From a virus: a stretch of 64,000 nt of DNA. A program made the position numbers and the translations under genes. Shown one piece after another: positions 31,575-39,693 of the stretch (positions within the stretch are counted from its first letter, which is position 1; each line of letters opens with the position of its first letter). The notes under the pieces are model-generated. The model did no database searches, was not told the DNA's origin, and saw only the letters and a list, made by a program, of their open reading frames with translations. Location: positions 1 through 64,000 of IMG/VR virus record IMGVR_UViG_3300042896_000052. One strand, given 5' to 3'.

Positions 31575-31826
31575 ATGGAAACGGAACCAAAAGCAAAAAC
31601 AATCAACCTCACCTACGACGAACGGCAAGCGTTACAGGTGATACGGAATTTACTCAAGCGCAAGCCCGAGGCAGCGACACTGCTAGTAAAGGACATGACC
31701 AAAGCAAGCGCAGTATCCATGCTGTTGCAGGTTAGGGACGAACTCCAAGCCCTGCAACTCATAGCCCGTGCATTCAGCGAAGCCGCTGGTGCCATCGTGC
31801 AGTTAGACAAAAAGGAGGCAGCATGA
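31575..31826 (+). CDS. Small helical early protein, unknown
   Basis: This 83-residue helical protein (METEPKAKTINLTYDERQAL) continues AASMLLQVRDELQALQLIAR-like helices and ends IVQLDKKEAA. It is the first gene of the main early operon, with GGAG directly after the palindrome. Translationally coupled (ATGA) to a tiny membrane protein. Function unknown. Confidence 0.7.
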   Translation: METEPKAKTINLTYDERQALQVIRNLLKRKPEAATLLVKDMTKASAVSMLLQVRDELQALQLIARAFSEAAGAIVQLDKKEAA

Positions 31827-31921
31827 AAGGTATGTCAACGTGGCACAAGCTTATGTTCTGGGTGTACGTCCTGTGCGCCGTGGTCAGCGTGCTTGATTTG
31901 TTTTATTGGAGAGCAGGGTGA
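31823..31921 (+). CDS. Tiny single-TM protein
   Basis: This 32-residue ORF, MKGMSTWHKLMFWVYVLCAV then VSVLDLFYWRAG, overlaps the previous stop by ATGA. It is almost entirely one hydrophobic helix. Coupled start and clean TM pattern argue it is real; phage micro-proteins like this often target the host membrane. Confidence 0.6.
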   Translation: MKGMSTWHKLMFWVYVLCAVVSVLDLFYWRAG

Positions 31922-31929
31922 GATGGCAG

Positions 31930-32184
31930 ATGTTCTACATCGAGCCGGGCCAATCGTACCGACTTGCTACGGCGGTCATCCGACTGCACTATATGCAAGA
32001 CAACGACACCAGCGTGGGGTTCGTAGAGCAGACGCAAGCCTGTTCGGACCAACGCAGCTTGACCATACCCGCTACGTTCCGGGCGTTCATAAACGGCGGT
32101 GAGCACGCCACCTTCGATGGTATTGAAGTGCTAGACCTTGAGGCAGGGATGGCGCTAGTAAAGATTCTCGCAACCAATATCTAA
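31930..32184 (+). CDS. Small unknown protein
   Basis: This 84-residue protein starts at the ATG at 31930, after AGGGTGAG; an upstream TTG start at 31906 would overlap the TM gene. Sequence begins MFYIEPGQSYRLATAVIRLH and ends LEAGMALVKILATNI. Beta-rich in the first half. Its stop codon TAA lies in a half palindrome (ATCTAACCA at 32179). Function unknown. Confidence 0.65.
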   Translation: MFYIEPGQSYRLATAVIRLHYMQDNDTSVGFVEQTQACSDQRSLTIPATFRAFINGGEHATFDGIEVLDLEAGMALVKILATNI

Positions 32185-32189
32185 CCAAT

Positions 32190-32204
32190 ATCTAACCATT
32201 AGAT
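32190..32204. promoter_or_regulatory. Palindrome element ATCTAA-CCA-TTAGAT (element 8)
   Basis: Perfect arms, preceded by an extra half-site at 32179, and 24 bp before the start at 32229. Confidence 0.88.
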
Positions 32205-32228
32205 GTAACCAACCAAAAGGAAATTAAT

Positions 32229-32945
32229 ATGAGTTCGTACAGCAACATGAAATTGCATTTAGAGCGTCACGTTTACAAGCGTGGAGCGAACGAGGGAGAA
32301 GCGCCAGTAGCGCAACGCGGCAAGAGCCACTTCAGGGTCGTAGAGTCGATGTACAACGAGATGTATGTGCGGTTCCACAACGCCAACCTCATTACCGCAT
32401 ACCCAGACGGACGGTTCGTGCTTAACACCAATGGATGGTCAAGCCACAGTACCACCAAGGCAGCAATGCGAGAGGCAGGTCGGATGTTCTGCAAGCTGTC
32501 CATAAGTATCCACAGCCGGGTAATCATGAGCCAGAAGCAGGAAGTCATTCGGATAGGCAACAAGACGTACATCTACTATGACCGTATGGAGTTCAGCGCA
32601 GAGGGTGCGTTGCTGTCCCCACCAAAGCCGTTCGAGATGCGCCGCATCAACAGGGACGAGGTAAAAGAATACACGCAGGCCACCAAGGATTCAGGCTTCA
32701 AGGCTATGTTCCCCGTGCTGTATGCGACCTGCACCCCAGAGCAAGCCCGACTGTGGCTGCCCCACCCTGCCGAAGTCATAACAACCCGCGACTACGCAGC
32801 GGTGGATTGGCCCACACTGATTGCCAAGCATAAGTACTACGGTAATTGGAAAGAGCGAGACATGAAGACCACATGGTCCAGCCTCATGAAGGATGCCAAG
32901 GTCAGCATGTACGACATCCTCCCATCCACCGTCACCGTTCTGTAA
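32229..32945 (+). CDS. Unknown early protein
   Basis: This 238-residue protein begins MSSYSNMKLHLERHVYKRGA. It has a mixed alpha/beta domain including FHNANLITAYPDGRFVLNTN and STTKAAMREAGRMFCKLSIS. The later part contains LYATCTPEQARLWLPHPAEV and ends DAKVSMYDILPSTVTVL. This arrangement is seen in uncharacterised phage early proteins. It precedes the MoxR-like ATPase. Function unknown. Confidence 0.7.
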   Translation: MSSYSNMKLHLERHVYKRGANEGEAPVAQRGKSHFRVVESMYNEMYVRFHNANLITAYPDGRFVLNTNGWSSHSTTKAAMREAGRMFCKLSISIHSRVIMSQKQEVIRIGNKTYIYYDRMEFSAEGALLSPPKPFEMRRINRDEVKEYTQATKDSGFKAMFPVLYATCTPEQARLWLPHPAEVITTRDYAAVDWPTLIAKHKYYGNWKERDMKTTWSSLMKDAKVSMYDILPSTVTVL

Positions 32946-32977
32946 CCCTCTCGTAAGTTTCCGTCAGTAACATAAAC

Positions 32978-32992
32978 ATCTAACCATTAGAT
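32978..32992. promoter_or_regulatory. Palindrome element ATCTAA-CCA-TTAGAT (element 9)
   Basis: Perfect arms; ends 13 bp before the start of the MoxR-like ATPase gene, just upstream of its AAGAAAGA RBS. Confidence 0.88.
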
Positions 32993-33005
32993 AAGAAAGA
33001 ACCAA

Positions 33006-34061
33006 ATGCAAGTAACTCTCAACCAAGCATCGACCCTCATCCGCAACTGTGGCGGCACTAATACATTCCTTTTGCAGGGTGCGCCCGGCGTTGGCAAGTC
33101 AGCTATCCTCAGTGCCCTGTCCCGTGAGATGCCCGACTACCTGCCCTGCTACATCGACGTAGCCAATCTCGACCTCGGTGACCTCGGTATGCCCGTGATT
33201 GACCGTGACGTGATGACGACCAGCTATGCACCCAACACACGCTTCGGTATCGGCAAGGGGCAAGATCGTCCGGTACTGCTCATGCTCGACGAGTTGGGTA
33301 AGGCGTCACGCCCTGTGCTCAATATGCTGCTGCCCGTTATCCTTGAGCATCGCCTCGGTGATGTGCCCCTGCCCACTGGCAGTATCGTGTTCGGTACGAC
33401 CAACCTGTCCACCGATGGCGTAGGCGACAACGTGCCGGCCCATGCTTACAACCGCATGACTGTGCTGGACGTGGCCAACCCCACTGTGGACGAGTGGCTG
33501 GGCTGGGCGGCATCCAACGACGTAGCCCCCGAGGTGATGGCGTTTGCCCGTGAGTACCCACAAGTATTCGAACGCTACGACATGATCGACAAGAAAGAAA
33601 AGAACCCGTACATCTTCAGCCCGTTGACGGGTAACACCAAGGCGTTCTGCTCACCCCGCTCACTAGAGAAAGCAGGCAACCTTATCAAGCAACGTGATGC
33701 GCTGGGTGATGCGCTACTGCCTGCACTGTGCGGTACTGTGGGCGAGGCTGCTGCCCGTGACATGGAAGCTATGGTGATGCTGGCCGATCAGATGCCTCGC
33801 TTCGCTGCGATCATCGCCAACCCAGAGAAAGCCAAGCTGCCCGGTGGTGCGGGCGCATACTTTTTAATGTCGTTTATGCTGGCTGGCCGCGCAGAGGCTT
33901 CCAACCTAGACGCTACTATGACGTACATCAACCGCTGGGACTCGTTCGAGGCTAAGACGCTGTTCATTACGACACTGGCAAGCAACCGAGCCAAGGTAGG
34001 CATGGCGTGTGCCAACCGCGAGTTCACCAAAGCCTGCGCCGTTGCGGGTAAATACTTCTGA
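33006..34061 (+). CDS. MoxR-type AAA+ ATPase
   Basis: This 351-residue AAA+ ATPase carries Walker A GAPGVGKS (25-32) and Walker B LLMLDELGKA (91-100). The sensor-1 region is VFGTTNLSTDGVGDNVPAHA and the AAA lid is C-terminal. Phages and bacteria pair MoxR ATPases with VWA-domain proteins to remodel or insert metal into target proteins. A VWA partner is encoded at 35620-36783, separated by an HNH gene and two small genes. The target in infection is unknown. Confidence 0.88.
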   Translation: MQVTLNQASTLIRNCGGTNTFLLQGAPGVGKSAILSALSREMPDYLPCYIDVANLDLGDLGMPVIDRDVMTTSYAPNTRFGIGKGQDRPVLLMLDELGKASRPVLNMLLPVILEHRLGDVPLPTGSIVFGTTNLSTDGVGDNVPAHAYNRMTVLDVANPTVDEWLGWAASNDVAPEVMAFAREYPQVFERYDMIDKKEKNPYIFSPLTGNTKAFCSPRSLEKAGNLIKQRDALGDALLPALCGTVGEAAARDMEAMVMLADQMPRFAAIIANPEKAKLPGGAGAYFLMSFMLAGRAEASNLDATMTYINRWDSFEAKTLFITTLASNRAKVGMACANREFTKACAVAGKYF

Positions 34062-34075
34062 TCTAACCATTAGAT
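34061..34075. promoter_or_regulatory. Palindrome element ATCTAA-CCA-TTAGAT (element 10)
   Basis: Perfect arms; overlaps the last base of the ATPase stop codon and precedes the GGAG RBS of the gene at 34085 by one base. Confidence 0.88.
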
Positions 34076-34084
34076 GGAGCAAAC

Positions 34085-34321
34085 ATGAACAAAAGAGGAA
34101 AGGCCCTGACCGGGCCAGAAGAAGAAAGCTTCAAGCAGAAGCTAAGCCTTGTGATAGGTATGTCGGGCAGCACACTGGAGACTTCGCTATCCGTGCTGCT
34201 GTATGCGGCGGCTCACGTAGCCATGACAAACGACGTAGAGTTTGCAAGCGTAGTCCGTGCGTTTGCTGACATATACATGAGCCACCCCCACTATAAAGAC
34301 GACGAAGAAGGAGATGAATAA
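34085..34321 (+). CDS. Small unknown protein
   Basis: This 78-residue helical protein (MNKRGKALTGPEEESFKQKL) contains MSGSTLETSLSVLLYAAAHV and ends DIYMSHPHYKDDEEGDE with an acidic tail. It lies directly after the MoxR ATPase. Helical middle plus acidic tail could bind the ATPase. Function unknown. Confidence 0.65.
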   Translation: MNKRGKALTGPEEESFKQKLSLVIGMSGSTLETSLSVLLYAAAHVAMTNDVEFASVVRAFADIYMSHPHYKDDEEGDE

Positions 34322-34410
34322 TGACTGGCAATGTAGTATAATTACGCAACGATAGAGGGTTGCAGCCCAATACCGTCACTTCCCAACATAACGTATATAA
34401 GGTACGCCAC

Positions 34411-34896
34411 ATGAGCATTTTAGATTCTAACCGACTACGCGAAGCACTAGCCTACGATCCGCATACTGGCGTGTTTACATGGTGTATTCGAGCCTCAAAG
34501 AATACGCATATAGGCACTGTAGCGGGCTGTCCCCGCCCTAGCAACGGATACATACGTATTACGCTCGATGGAGTTATGCACTACGCACACCGACTGGCGT
34601 GGCGCTACGTGCATGGAGTATGGCCCGGTGGTCAGATAGATCACATTAACGGCATACGCGGGGACAACCGGATACAAAACTTACGAGACGTATCCTCCTC
34701 GCTTAATAACCACAACACACATAAAAAACGAATTAACCGTACCGGGTATGTAGGGGTACGGACAACCCCAAAGGGTCGGTATATCGCGGCTATATCCAAG
34801 CAGCATTTGGGTGTGTTTGATACCCCTGAACAGGCACATGCAGCCTACCTAACCGCCAAACAAAAATACGTACCAACTAAGGAATTATTATGCTAA
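34411..34896 (+). CDS. HNH endonuclease with AP2-like DNA-binding domain
   Basis: This 161-residue protein is homing-endonuclease-like. The HNH core is AHRLAWRYVHGVWPGGQIDH followed by INGIRGDNRIQNLRDVS..NNHN. A C-terminal AP2-type domain follows (GYVGVRTTPKGRYIAAIS, HLGVFDTPEQAHAAYLTAKQ). The ATG at 34411 is preferred over one at 34360 because it follows AAGG and begins the usual N-terminus (MSILDSNRLREALAYDPHTG). A stand-alone TATAAT (34337) upstream suggests its own expression. It interrupts the MoxR-VWA gene pair, consistent with insertion. Confidence 0.88.
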   Translation: MSILDSNRLREALAYDPHTGVFTWCIRASKNTHIGTVAGCPRPSNGYIRITLDGVMHYAHRLAWRYVHGVWPGGQIDHINGIRGDNRIQNLRDVSSSLNNHNTHKKRINRTGYVGVRTTPKGRYIAAISKQHLGVFDTPEQAHAAYLTAKQKYVPTKELLC

Positions 34897-35048
34897 TTAT
34901 CGAAACCACATCGAACGGTAGAACCATGACGAAGATAAAAAAAGATTGGAATCCAAGCCGTATCGGCATTGCCTACACCCCACCACTGCAACGCATCGTG
35001 CCTTCGGCCACTGCGTACCGATTACAAACTGCTTTACTAAGGAAATAA
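34890..35048 (+). CDS. Small unknown protein (52 residues)
   Basis: The ATG at 34890 overlaps the end of the HNH gene and follows AAGGA with 6-bp spacing. The ORF (MLIIETTSNGRTMTKIKKDW, NPSRIGIAYTPPLQRIVPSA) ends at 35048, 1 bp before the next start. Good RBS and tight packing argue for a real gene. Function unknown. Confidence 0.6.
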   Translation: MLIIETTSNGRTMTKIKKDWNPSRIGIAYTPPLQRIVPSATAYRLQTALLRK

Positions 35049-35049
35049 C

Positions 35050-35592
35050 ATGACAACTTTACTTCAGAGCGCCCGTAAGCTGCGCTTACCCGGCGTCGTT
35101 GTCACCGCACAGGTAGTCCCGCAACGCATCACTCCACGTATGCGAAGCATGGCCCAGAAGATGCTGCGTGCTGGCGTCCTCACGGGCGGCTGGCAGTCAC
35201 AAGCTAAGCGGTTAGCGGTGGCGCTCATCGAAGCGACAGACCCAACCGTGCCACATATCCGGGCACATAAGGGCTACGGCTCGACGGTGTTCAACGCCAG
35301 CCTCCTCCTGAATTACTCCCGTATGGACGAGTTGATTGAGGCCAGCTACTTGATGGAAGTGCTTCGCGGCTGTAGCTCAGCGTCTGAGCGGAGGCACGCG
35401 GATAACTTTAAGCAGCGCCTTCGGAACTCAAGTATTGAGGGTGAATACATCGGCGTAGGTAACTCGGATAACACCCTGTGCGCAGAGTTCGTAGCAGCGT
35501 TTACCGATACATACGCCCCGAGTACCAAGGCGCGACATGCGGCACTCGCTGCATTACTTGACGGCACTAACCCAATAGCAATCACCATCTAA
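35050..35592 (+). CDS. Unknown early protein
   Basis: This 180-residue helical protein begins MTTLLQSARKLRLPGVVVTA. It contains MRSMAQKMLRAGVLTGGWQS and SASERRHADNFKQRLRNSSI and ends DGTNPIAITI. Arg/Lys-rich helices might bind nucleic acid. It precedes the VWA gene and its stop codon lies inside a palindrome element. Function unknown. Confidence 0.7.
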   Translation: MTTLLQSARKLRLPGVVVTAQVVPQRITPRMRSMAQKMLRAGVLTGGWQSQAKRLAVALIEATDPTVPHIRAHKGYGSTVFNASLLLNYSRMDELIEASYLMEVLRGCSSASERRHADNFKQRLRNSSIEGEYIGVGNSDNTLCAEFVAAFTDTYAPSTKARHAALAALLDGTNPIAITI

Positions 35593-35601
35593 CCGTTAGA
35601 T
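35587..35601. promoter_or_regulatory. Palindrome element ATCTAA-CCG-TTAGAT (element 11)
   Basis: Perfect arms; its TAA is the stop codon of the gene at 35050. It ends 18 bp before the VWA gene start. Confidence 0.88.
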
Positions 35602-35619
35602 ACAACCAAAGGAAATACC

Positions 35620-36783
35620 ATGAACGCGTCCGATAGAATCAAAAAAGCTCACGTCTCAATCATGAGACACAAACAGTTCTGTGCCTACGCTGGCATCCTA
35701 GCGTGCGGCAAGGTCATCATGACCACAGACATACCCACGGCATGTACCGATGGGTGGGATGTATCGTACAACCCCGGCTTCATTGACGGCCTGAGCGACC
35801 CCGAGTTGCATCTGCTGGTGCTGCACGAGGCGACACACAAGGCATACCGCCACCTGCATGTATGGCAGAAGCTATGGAAAGAAGATGCCCGCTTGGCCAA
35901 CATTGCAATGGACCACTTCGTGAACCTATCCCTCATGGATACGGACGATGGCGCTGGGTTCCTCAAGATGCCCAAGGCAGGCGTTCAGCCTGAGCCCAAG
36001 TACCGGGGCTGGGCAGTCATTCGCATCTTCGCTGACCTCGTGCAGAATCCCCCACCACCCAGCCCCAACGGTAGCGGCGACGGTGAGGGTATGGACAGCC
36101 ATGAGTGGGGCAAGGCCGAGCAGGGTGACCCCGCTGAGGAGGCCAAGCAAGCCGAGGAAGTGCAGCGTGCTATGCGTCAGGGCGAGATGGTACGCCGCAA
36201 GATGCAGGGTAAGGGTACGGGCGGCGATGCTGGTGTGTTCGGTGATCTGCTCACCCCCAAGGTTGACTGGCGCAAGGTACTGCGCGACTTCATCACCGAG
36301 ACATGTGCCGGGCGCGACGAGTCATCATGGCGCAAGCCCAACCGTAGGTTCTTGGCAGAGGACGTGTACATGCCAAGCATGGTAGGGACTACTATGACGG
36401 AGCTGGTGATCGGCTTCGACACATCGGGCTCGTGCTTCTATGGTGACGAGTTGACGCGCTTCGTATCAGAGATTGCCACCATCATCGGTGACATACGACC
36501 AAGCAAGTGCCGCGTGATCTATTGGGATACCCAAGTCACCGGTGAGCAAGTATTTGAAGACGGCTCATTCGCTGTGCATACGTTGCAGCCCAAGGGTGGT
36601 GGGGGTACAGATGGCTCTGTCCTGTTCGACTACCTGCGTGAGCACCGCATATCACCTGACGCCATCGTGCAGTTCAGTGACGGGTATGTTGGTGACTGGG
36701 GCCGCAGCGACTGGCCCACACTGTGGGCGCTGACCTCAGACCTGCAAGCGCCATACGGCACGACGATTCGTCTTGACATCTAA
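35620..36783 (+). CDS. VWA-domain protein with metallopeptidase-like HEATH motif (MoxR partner)
   Basis: This 387-residue protein has an N-terminal metallopeptidase-like domain with HEATH at residues 69-73 (LHEATHKAYRHLH). A Pro/Gly-rich linker (QNPPPPSPNGSGDGEGMDSH) and a Glu/Gln/Arg coiled segment follow. The C-terminal von Willebrand A domain has a MIDAS DTSGS at 267-271 and GGGGTDG near 327-333. This matches the DUF2201/VWA-like layout found next to MoxR ATPases. The pair may act as a metal-dependent chaperone or protease; the substrate is unknown. Confidence 0.85.
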   Translation: MNASDRIKKAHVSIMRHKQFCAYAGILACGKVIMTTDIPTACTDGWDVSYNPGFIDGLSDPELHLLVLHEATHKAYRHLHVWQKLWKEDARLANIAMDHFVNLSLMDTDDGAGFLKMPKAGVQPEPKYRGWAVIRIFADLVQNPPPPSPNGSGDGEGMDSHEWGKAEQGDPAEEAKQAEEVQRAMRQGEMVRRKMQGKGTGGDAGVFGDLLTPKVDWRKVLRDFITETCAGRDESSWRKPNRRFLAEDVYMPSMVGTTMTELVIGFDTSGSCFYGDELTRFVSEIATIIGDIRPSKCRVIYWDTQVTGEQVFEDGSFAVHTLQPKGGGGTDGSVLFDYLREHRISPDAIVQFSDGYVGDWGRSDWPTLWALTSDLQAPYGTTIRLDI

Positions 36784-36792
36784 CCGTTAGAT
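36778..36792. promoter_or_regulatory. Palindrome element ATCTAA-CCG-TTAGAT (element 12)
   Basis: Its TAA is the stop codon of the VWA gene. AGGAG follows immediately as RBS for the gene at 36803. Confidence 0.88.
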
Positions 36793-36802
36793 AGGAGCAA
36801 TC

Positions 36803-37432
36803 ATGGGAACCAAAGAAATTACAGCGGGGATGCTACAAGAGCTCGACCCCCCTCAGTTCGAGAAAGAGTACTACAAGTGGATGGAGTTTGCGCTTGATTA
36901 CGAGTGGTACGACTACCTCTACACGCAGTTCAAAGCTGACTGCTTACCCAAGGGCGTGCGGGTAGATAACATTCACTTCAGCGGGTTCTATAACCAAGGT
37001 GATGGTGCTACGTTCGATGGCCAAGTTGATATACCGACGTACATGGAGTTGCAGGGACTGCATGAAACTTACCCGGCGCTGTACCTTGCGGTAGTGGATG
37101 ACGGCAGTCGGATTGGAGTTCGTACAACACATCGGGGCAACATGGAAACCTGCGACTACAACATGTATGCCAACCAGACTGCGCCGTCCGGTGTGTTCGA
37201 GAACCTCGACCAGCAAGCATGGGAGGAGCTTATTGATGAGCAGGAGCGAGAGGCTGACCTTGAAGACAACACGCTCAAATTTTGTCAAGAACTTGCGGAT
37301 GAGTTATACAAGGATTTAGCGGCTGAGTACGAGCACCTTACCAGCGAAGAATCGTTCATTGAAAGTTGCAATTGCAACGAAGTTTTATTTGATATTGAAA
37401 TTGAAGGAGAAGAAGATGAAATTTATAGTTGA
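36803..37432 (+). CDS. Acidic unknown protein
   Basis: This 209-residue strongly acidic protein (MGTKEITAGMLQELDPPQFE) contains YYKWMEFALDYEWYDYLYTQ and ends FDIEIEGEEDEIYS. The net negative charge and Asp/Glu/Tyr clusters resemble DNA mimics, but no family is recognised. It lies directly after the VWA gene. A DNA-mimic role is speculation. Confidence 0.7.
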   Translation: MGTKEITAGMLQELDPPQFEKEYYKWMEFALDYEWYDYLYTQFKADCLPKGVRVDNIHFSGFYNQGDGATFDGQVDIPTYMELQGLHETYPALYLAVVDDGSRIGVRTTHRGNMETCDYNMYANQTAPSGVFENLDQQAWEELIDEQEREADLEDNTLKFCQELADELYKDLAAEYEHLTSEESFIESCNCNEVLFDIEIEGEEDEIYS

Positions 37433-37673
37433 GCTCAACAGCACGAAAATCCTCATGGATGCAGATCAGATTGAAATCCTGACTAACCTACTGCATGGGA
37501 CCGAACAGATCACGAACAAGTACATAGGCTCCACGAGCACTACCAAGTCCAACTACCTCAAGATTATTGACTTGTTCAGTGTTCAAGATACCTTGAAGGT
37601 CGGCGCTATGCCCGACGAGGAGTATGACGCTATGGTACTCATCACCAAGTTGCACAATGAAAGCAACGCGTAA
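37416..37673 (+). CDS. Small unknown protein
   Basis: This 85-residue protein starts at the ATG at 37416 (RBS GAAGGAG), overlapping the previous gene by 17 bp. Sequence MKFIVELNSTKILMDADQIE with TNLLHGTEQITNKYIGSTST. Beta-alpha start and helical end. Function unknown. Confidence 0.65.
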   Translation: MKFIVELNSTKILMDADQIEILTNLLHGTEQITNKYIGSTSTTKSNYLKIIDLFSVQDTLKVGAMPDEEYDAMVLITKLHNESNA

Positions 37674-37688
37674 GTTTCACCCCGTATC

Positions 37689-37703
37689 ATCTAACCATTA
37701 GAT
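37689..37703. promoter_or_regulatory. Palindrome element ATCTAA-CCA-TTAGAT (element 13)
   Basis: Perfect arms; ends 17 bp before the start at 37721. Confidence 0.88.
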
Positions 37704-37720
37704 CAACCAAGAGAATAATC

Positions 37721-38611
37721 ATGACAACAAATACAACCGCTGGCGTAGCCCGTTCAGCCATGCTCGTAGACCTCGCCATCTCCACATACAGTGGGCGTAA
37801 GCAAGACCGCAAGACACAAGAGGAAGTGACCACTGCCAAGGGCTCAGGCTCTAAGCGTGCCGCCTCCGTATACAAGTCGCTGTTCGCTGACTGCAAGGAA
37901 CTGGACGCCATCACCAAGTACCAAGCACAGGCCCGTGCCATGCACTACCGCCTCACACTGCCGTGGTCAGACAACGGCCAGCGCCTGCTGCCCACCAAGG
38001 CATTGCTTGAGTACCAAGACACAATGGGCAAGTGCAAGACTGAGTTTGCATCCCTCGTTGATAAGTTCTTGGTCAAGTACGACACGCTCGTTGCCGCCGC
38101 TGCGTTCCAGTTGGGCACGCTGTTTGATCGCAGTGAGTACCCACCGAGTGAGCAGGTCGGCCGCAAGTTCTCCATGTTCTCGTCGTTCACACCCCTGCCT
38201 ACGTCAGGTGACTTCCGCTTGGACATTGAGAGCAGCGTGCAGCAAGAGTTAGTTGCTCAGTACGAGGCCCGGGCCGCTGCGCAGTTGGCACAGGCTAACC
38301 AAGAGTCATGGACTCGACTGCATACCGCACTGGCCAAGATTAGCGACCGCCTCAAGGTAGACGAGGACGGCAAGAAGAACGTGTTCCACGATACGTTGGT
38401 ATCCAACGCCGTTGAGTTGTGCGACTTGCTGACCGTCATGAACGTGACTGGTGACAAAGACTTGGAGCGTGCACGCCGCCGCCTACAGGACGCACTCGAA
38501 GGTGTGACACCCAAGGAACTGCGCGACGAAGACAGCACCCGCATCTTCACCAAGCAGAAGGTAGACGCCATCCTCGACGCGTTCGACTGGGGTGTGGGTA
38601 ATGTGGCGTAG
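37721..38611 (+). CDS. Unknown helical protein
   Basis: This 296-residue protein begins MTTNTTAGVARSAMLVDLAI and is mainly helical, with repeated Ala/Gln-rich segments (RAAAQLAQANQESWTRLHTA). It ends KQKVDAILDAFDWGVGNVA. Size, early position and composition suggest a DNA- or protein-binding scaffold. No recognised family or catalytic motif. Confidence 0.7.
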   Translation: MTTNTTAGVARSAMLVDLAISTYSGRKQDRKTQEEVTTAKGSGSKRAASVYKSLFADCKELDAITKYQAQARAMHYRLTLPWSDNGQRLLPTKALLEYQDTMGKCKTEFASLVDKFLVKYDTLVAAAAFQLGTLFDRSEYPPSEQVGRKFSMFSSFTPLPTSGDFRLDIESSVQQELVAQYEARAAAQLAQANQESWTRLHTALAKISDRLKVDEDGKKNVFHDTLVSNAVELCDLLTVMNVTGDKDLERARRRLQDALEGVTPKELRDEDSTRIFTKQKVDAILDAFDWGVGNVA

Positions 38612-38652
38612 TCAGTGGGGATTGGAAGATGCAATACGACAGGTAAAACAAA

Positions 38653-38937
38653 ATGACTGATACCAACCGATACGAGTACCGCTACGAAGAACGTAACGGT
38701 ATGTACTCAACCCGTGCATGGAACAACGGCCGGGAGATAAGCGAACGGAAGCCAACCTTCCAACGCCCCCAGTGGCTTACCGAAATTATTAATCTTGCGG
38801 TGGTGGGGGGACATGCAAAGAAAGTACCGAACCCCCCGCCCGAGTTGATCGTATGGTTCCGCGTAACCGAACACCGTGAACTCATTGAGTTCATTGACTT
38901 CAACAACACACTAGAAGGAAACACAGATGATGTATGA
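38653..38937 (+). CDS. Small unknown protein
   Basis: This 94-residue protein (MTDTNRYEYRYEERNGMYST) is beta-rich at the start with a Pro/Gly patch (KKVPNPPPELIVWFRVTEHR), ending NNTLEGNTDDV. It overlaps the MazG-like gene by 11 bp. Function unknown. Confidence 0.65.
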   Translation: MTDTNRYEYRYEERNGMYSTRAWNNGREISERKPTFQRPQWLTEIINLAVVGGHAKKVPNPPPELIVWFRVTEHRELIEFIDFNNTLEGNTDDV

Positions 38938-39415
38938 CAACATGACCGATGCAGAATTAATCCAACTGGCCGACAAGCACTACGGTAACTCCCTCATCGT
39001 AGCCCTAGCCGAAAGGCTTGATATGCGACAGCAACCGCAGTCGGTGTTCCATGACCAAGCGCACTTCATGCGTGCATGTGGGCAGACGACTACCACGATC
39101 AACAAAGCACAGTCCGACATGTACCTTGCGCTAATCAAAGAAGAAGGTGAGGAGCTAGTCGTGGCCTTACAGGAGTGCGATGTTGTTGAGGAACTGGACG
39201 CCATCATTGACCTACTCGTTGTCATCATCGGGTACGGCTTGTCGCGTGGGTTCCCTATGGTGGAGGCATGGGACGAGGTGCTGCGCTCCAACATGGCCAA
39301 GATTGACCCACTCACGGGCACGGTACTGCGTCGTGCCGATGGCAAGATTCTCAAGCCTGTGGGGTGGACTGCCCCCGACCTCGACAGCGTGATCCATGCG
39401 CACGGCTCCATCTAA
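38927..39415 (+). CDS. MazG-like nucleotide pyrophosphohydrolase
   Basis: This 162-residue protein has the all-alpha NTP pyrophosphohydrolase signature. KEEGEELVVALQECDVVEEL gives the EExxE...ExxD metal site with DAIIDLLVVIIGYG. The tail NMAKIDPLTGTVLRRADGKI followed by LKPVGWTAPDL is the C-terminal form common in phage dNTP pyrophosphatases. It may remove unusual or host-defence nucleotides, or tune dNTP pools. Its stop lies inside a palindrome element. Confidence 0.82.
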   Translation: MMYDNMTDAELIQLADKHYGNSLIVALAERLDMRQQPQSVFHDQAHFMRACGQTTTTINKAQSDMYLALIKEEGEELVVALQECDVVEELDAIIDLLVVIIGYGLSRGFPMVEAWDEVLRSNMAKIDPLTGTVLRRADGKILKPVGWTAPDLDSVIHAHGSI

Positions 39416-39424
39416 TCATTAGAT
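39410..39424. promoter_or_regulatory. Palindrome element ATCTAA-TCA-TTAGAT (element 14)
   Basis: Its TAA is the stop codon of the MazG-like gene; 26 bp before the start at 39451. Confidence 0.88.
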
Positions 39425-39450
39425 ACTACTATGACAACTAAGGAATCAAA

Positions 39451-39693
39451 ATGAACTTAAATATTTTTAAACGTGTACGTGAACTCGAAGCTGCCCTTGT
39501 GGTTAGCGAATCCAATGTGCTGCAACTCTACAAAGCATTCAACAACGCGATGCTTCGTGTAACTGCCCTTGAGAACAACACACCGAAACGCCTAAGCGAA
39601 GCTGAAGTAAAGAAGCGCCTCAAGGCCGCAGCGTACTCGCGCAACTACTACAAGAACAAGAAAGCAGCATCGGCTGCACGGGATACACCATGA
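39451..39693 (+). CDS. Small coiled-coil protein
   Basis: This 80-residue helical protein (MNLNIFKRVRELEAALVVSE) continues ALENNTPKRLSEAEVKKRLK and ends with a Lys/Arg-rich tail. Leucine-zipper-like N-terminal half and basic C-terminus would suit nucleic-acid binding. Function unknown. Confidence 0.65.
   Translation: MNLNIFKRVRELEAALVVSESNVLQLYKAFNNAMLRVTALENNTPKRLSEAEVKKRLKAAAYSRNYYKNKKAASAARDTP

Noticed and set aside
36773-36802. TTGACA at the end of the VWA gene as a promoter
   Set aside because: The -35 is good, but the position 17 bp downstream is AGCAAT with no acceptable -10; the string also codes for the end of the protein.
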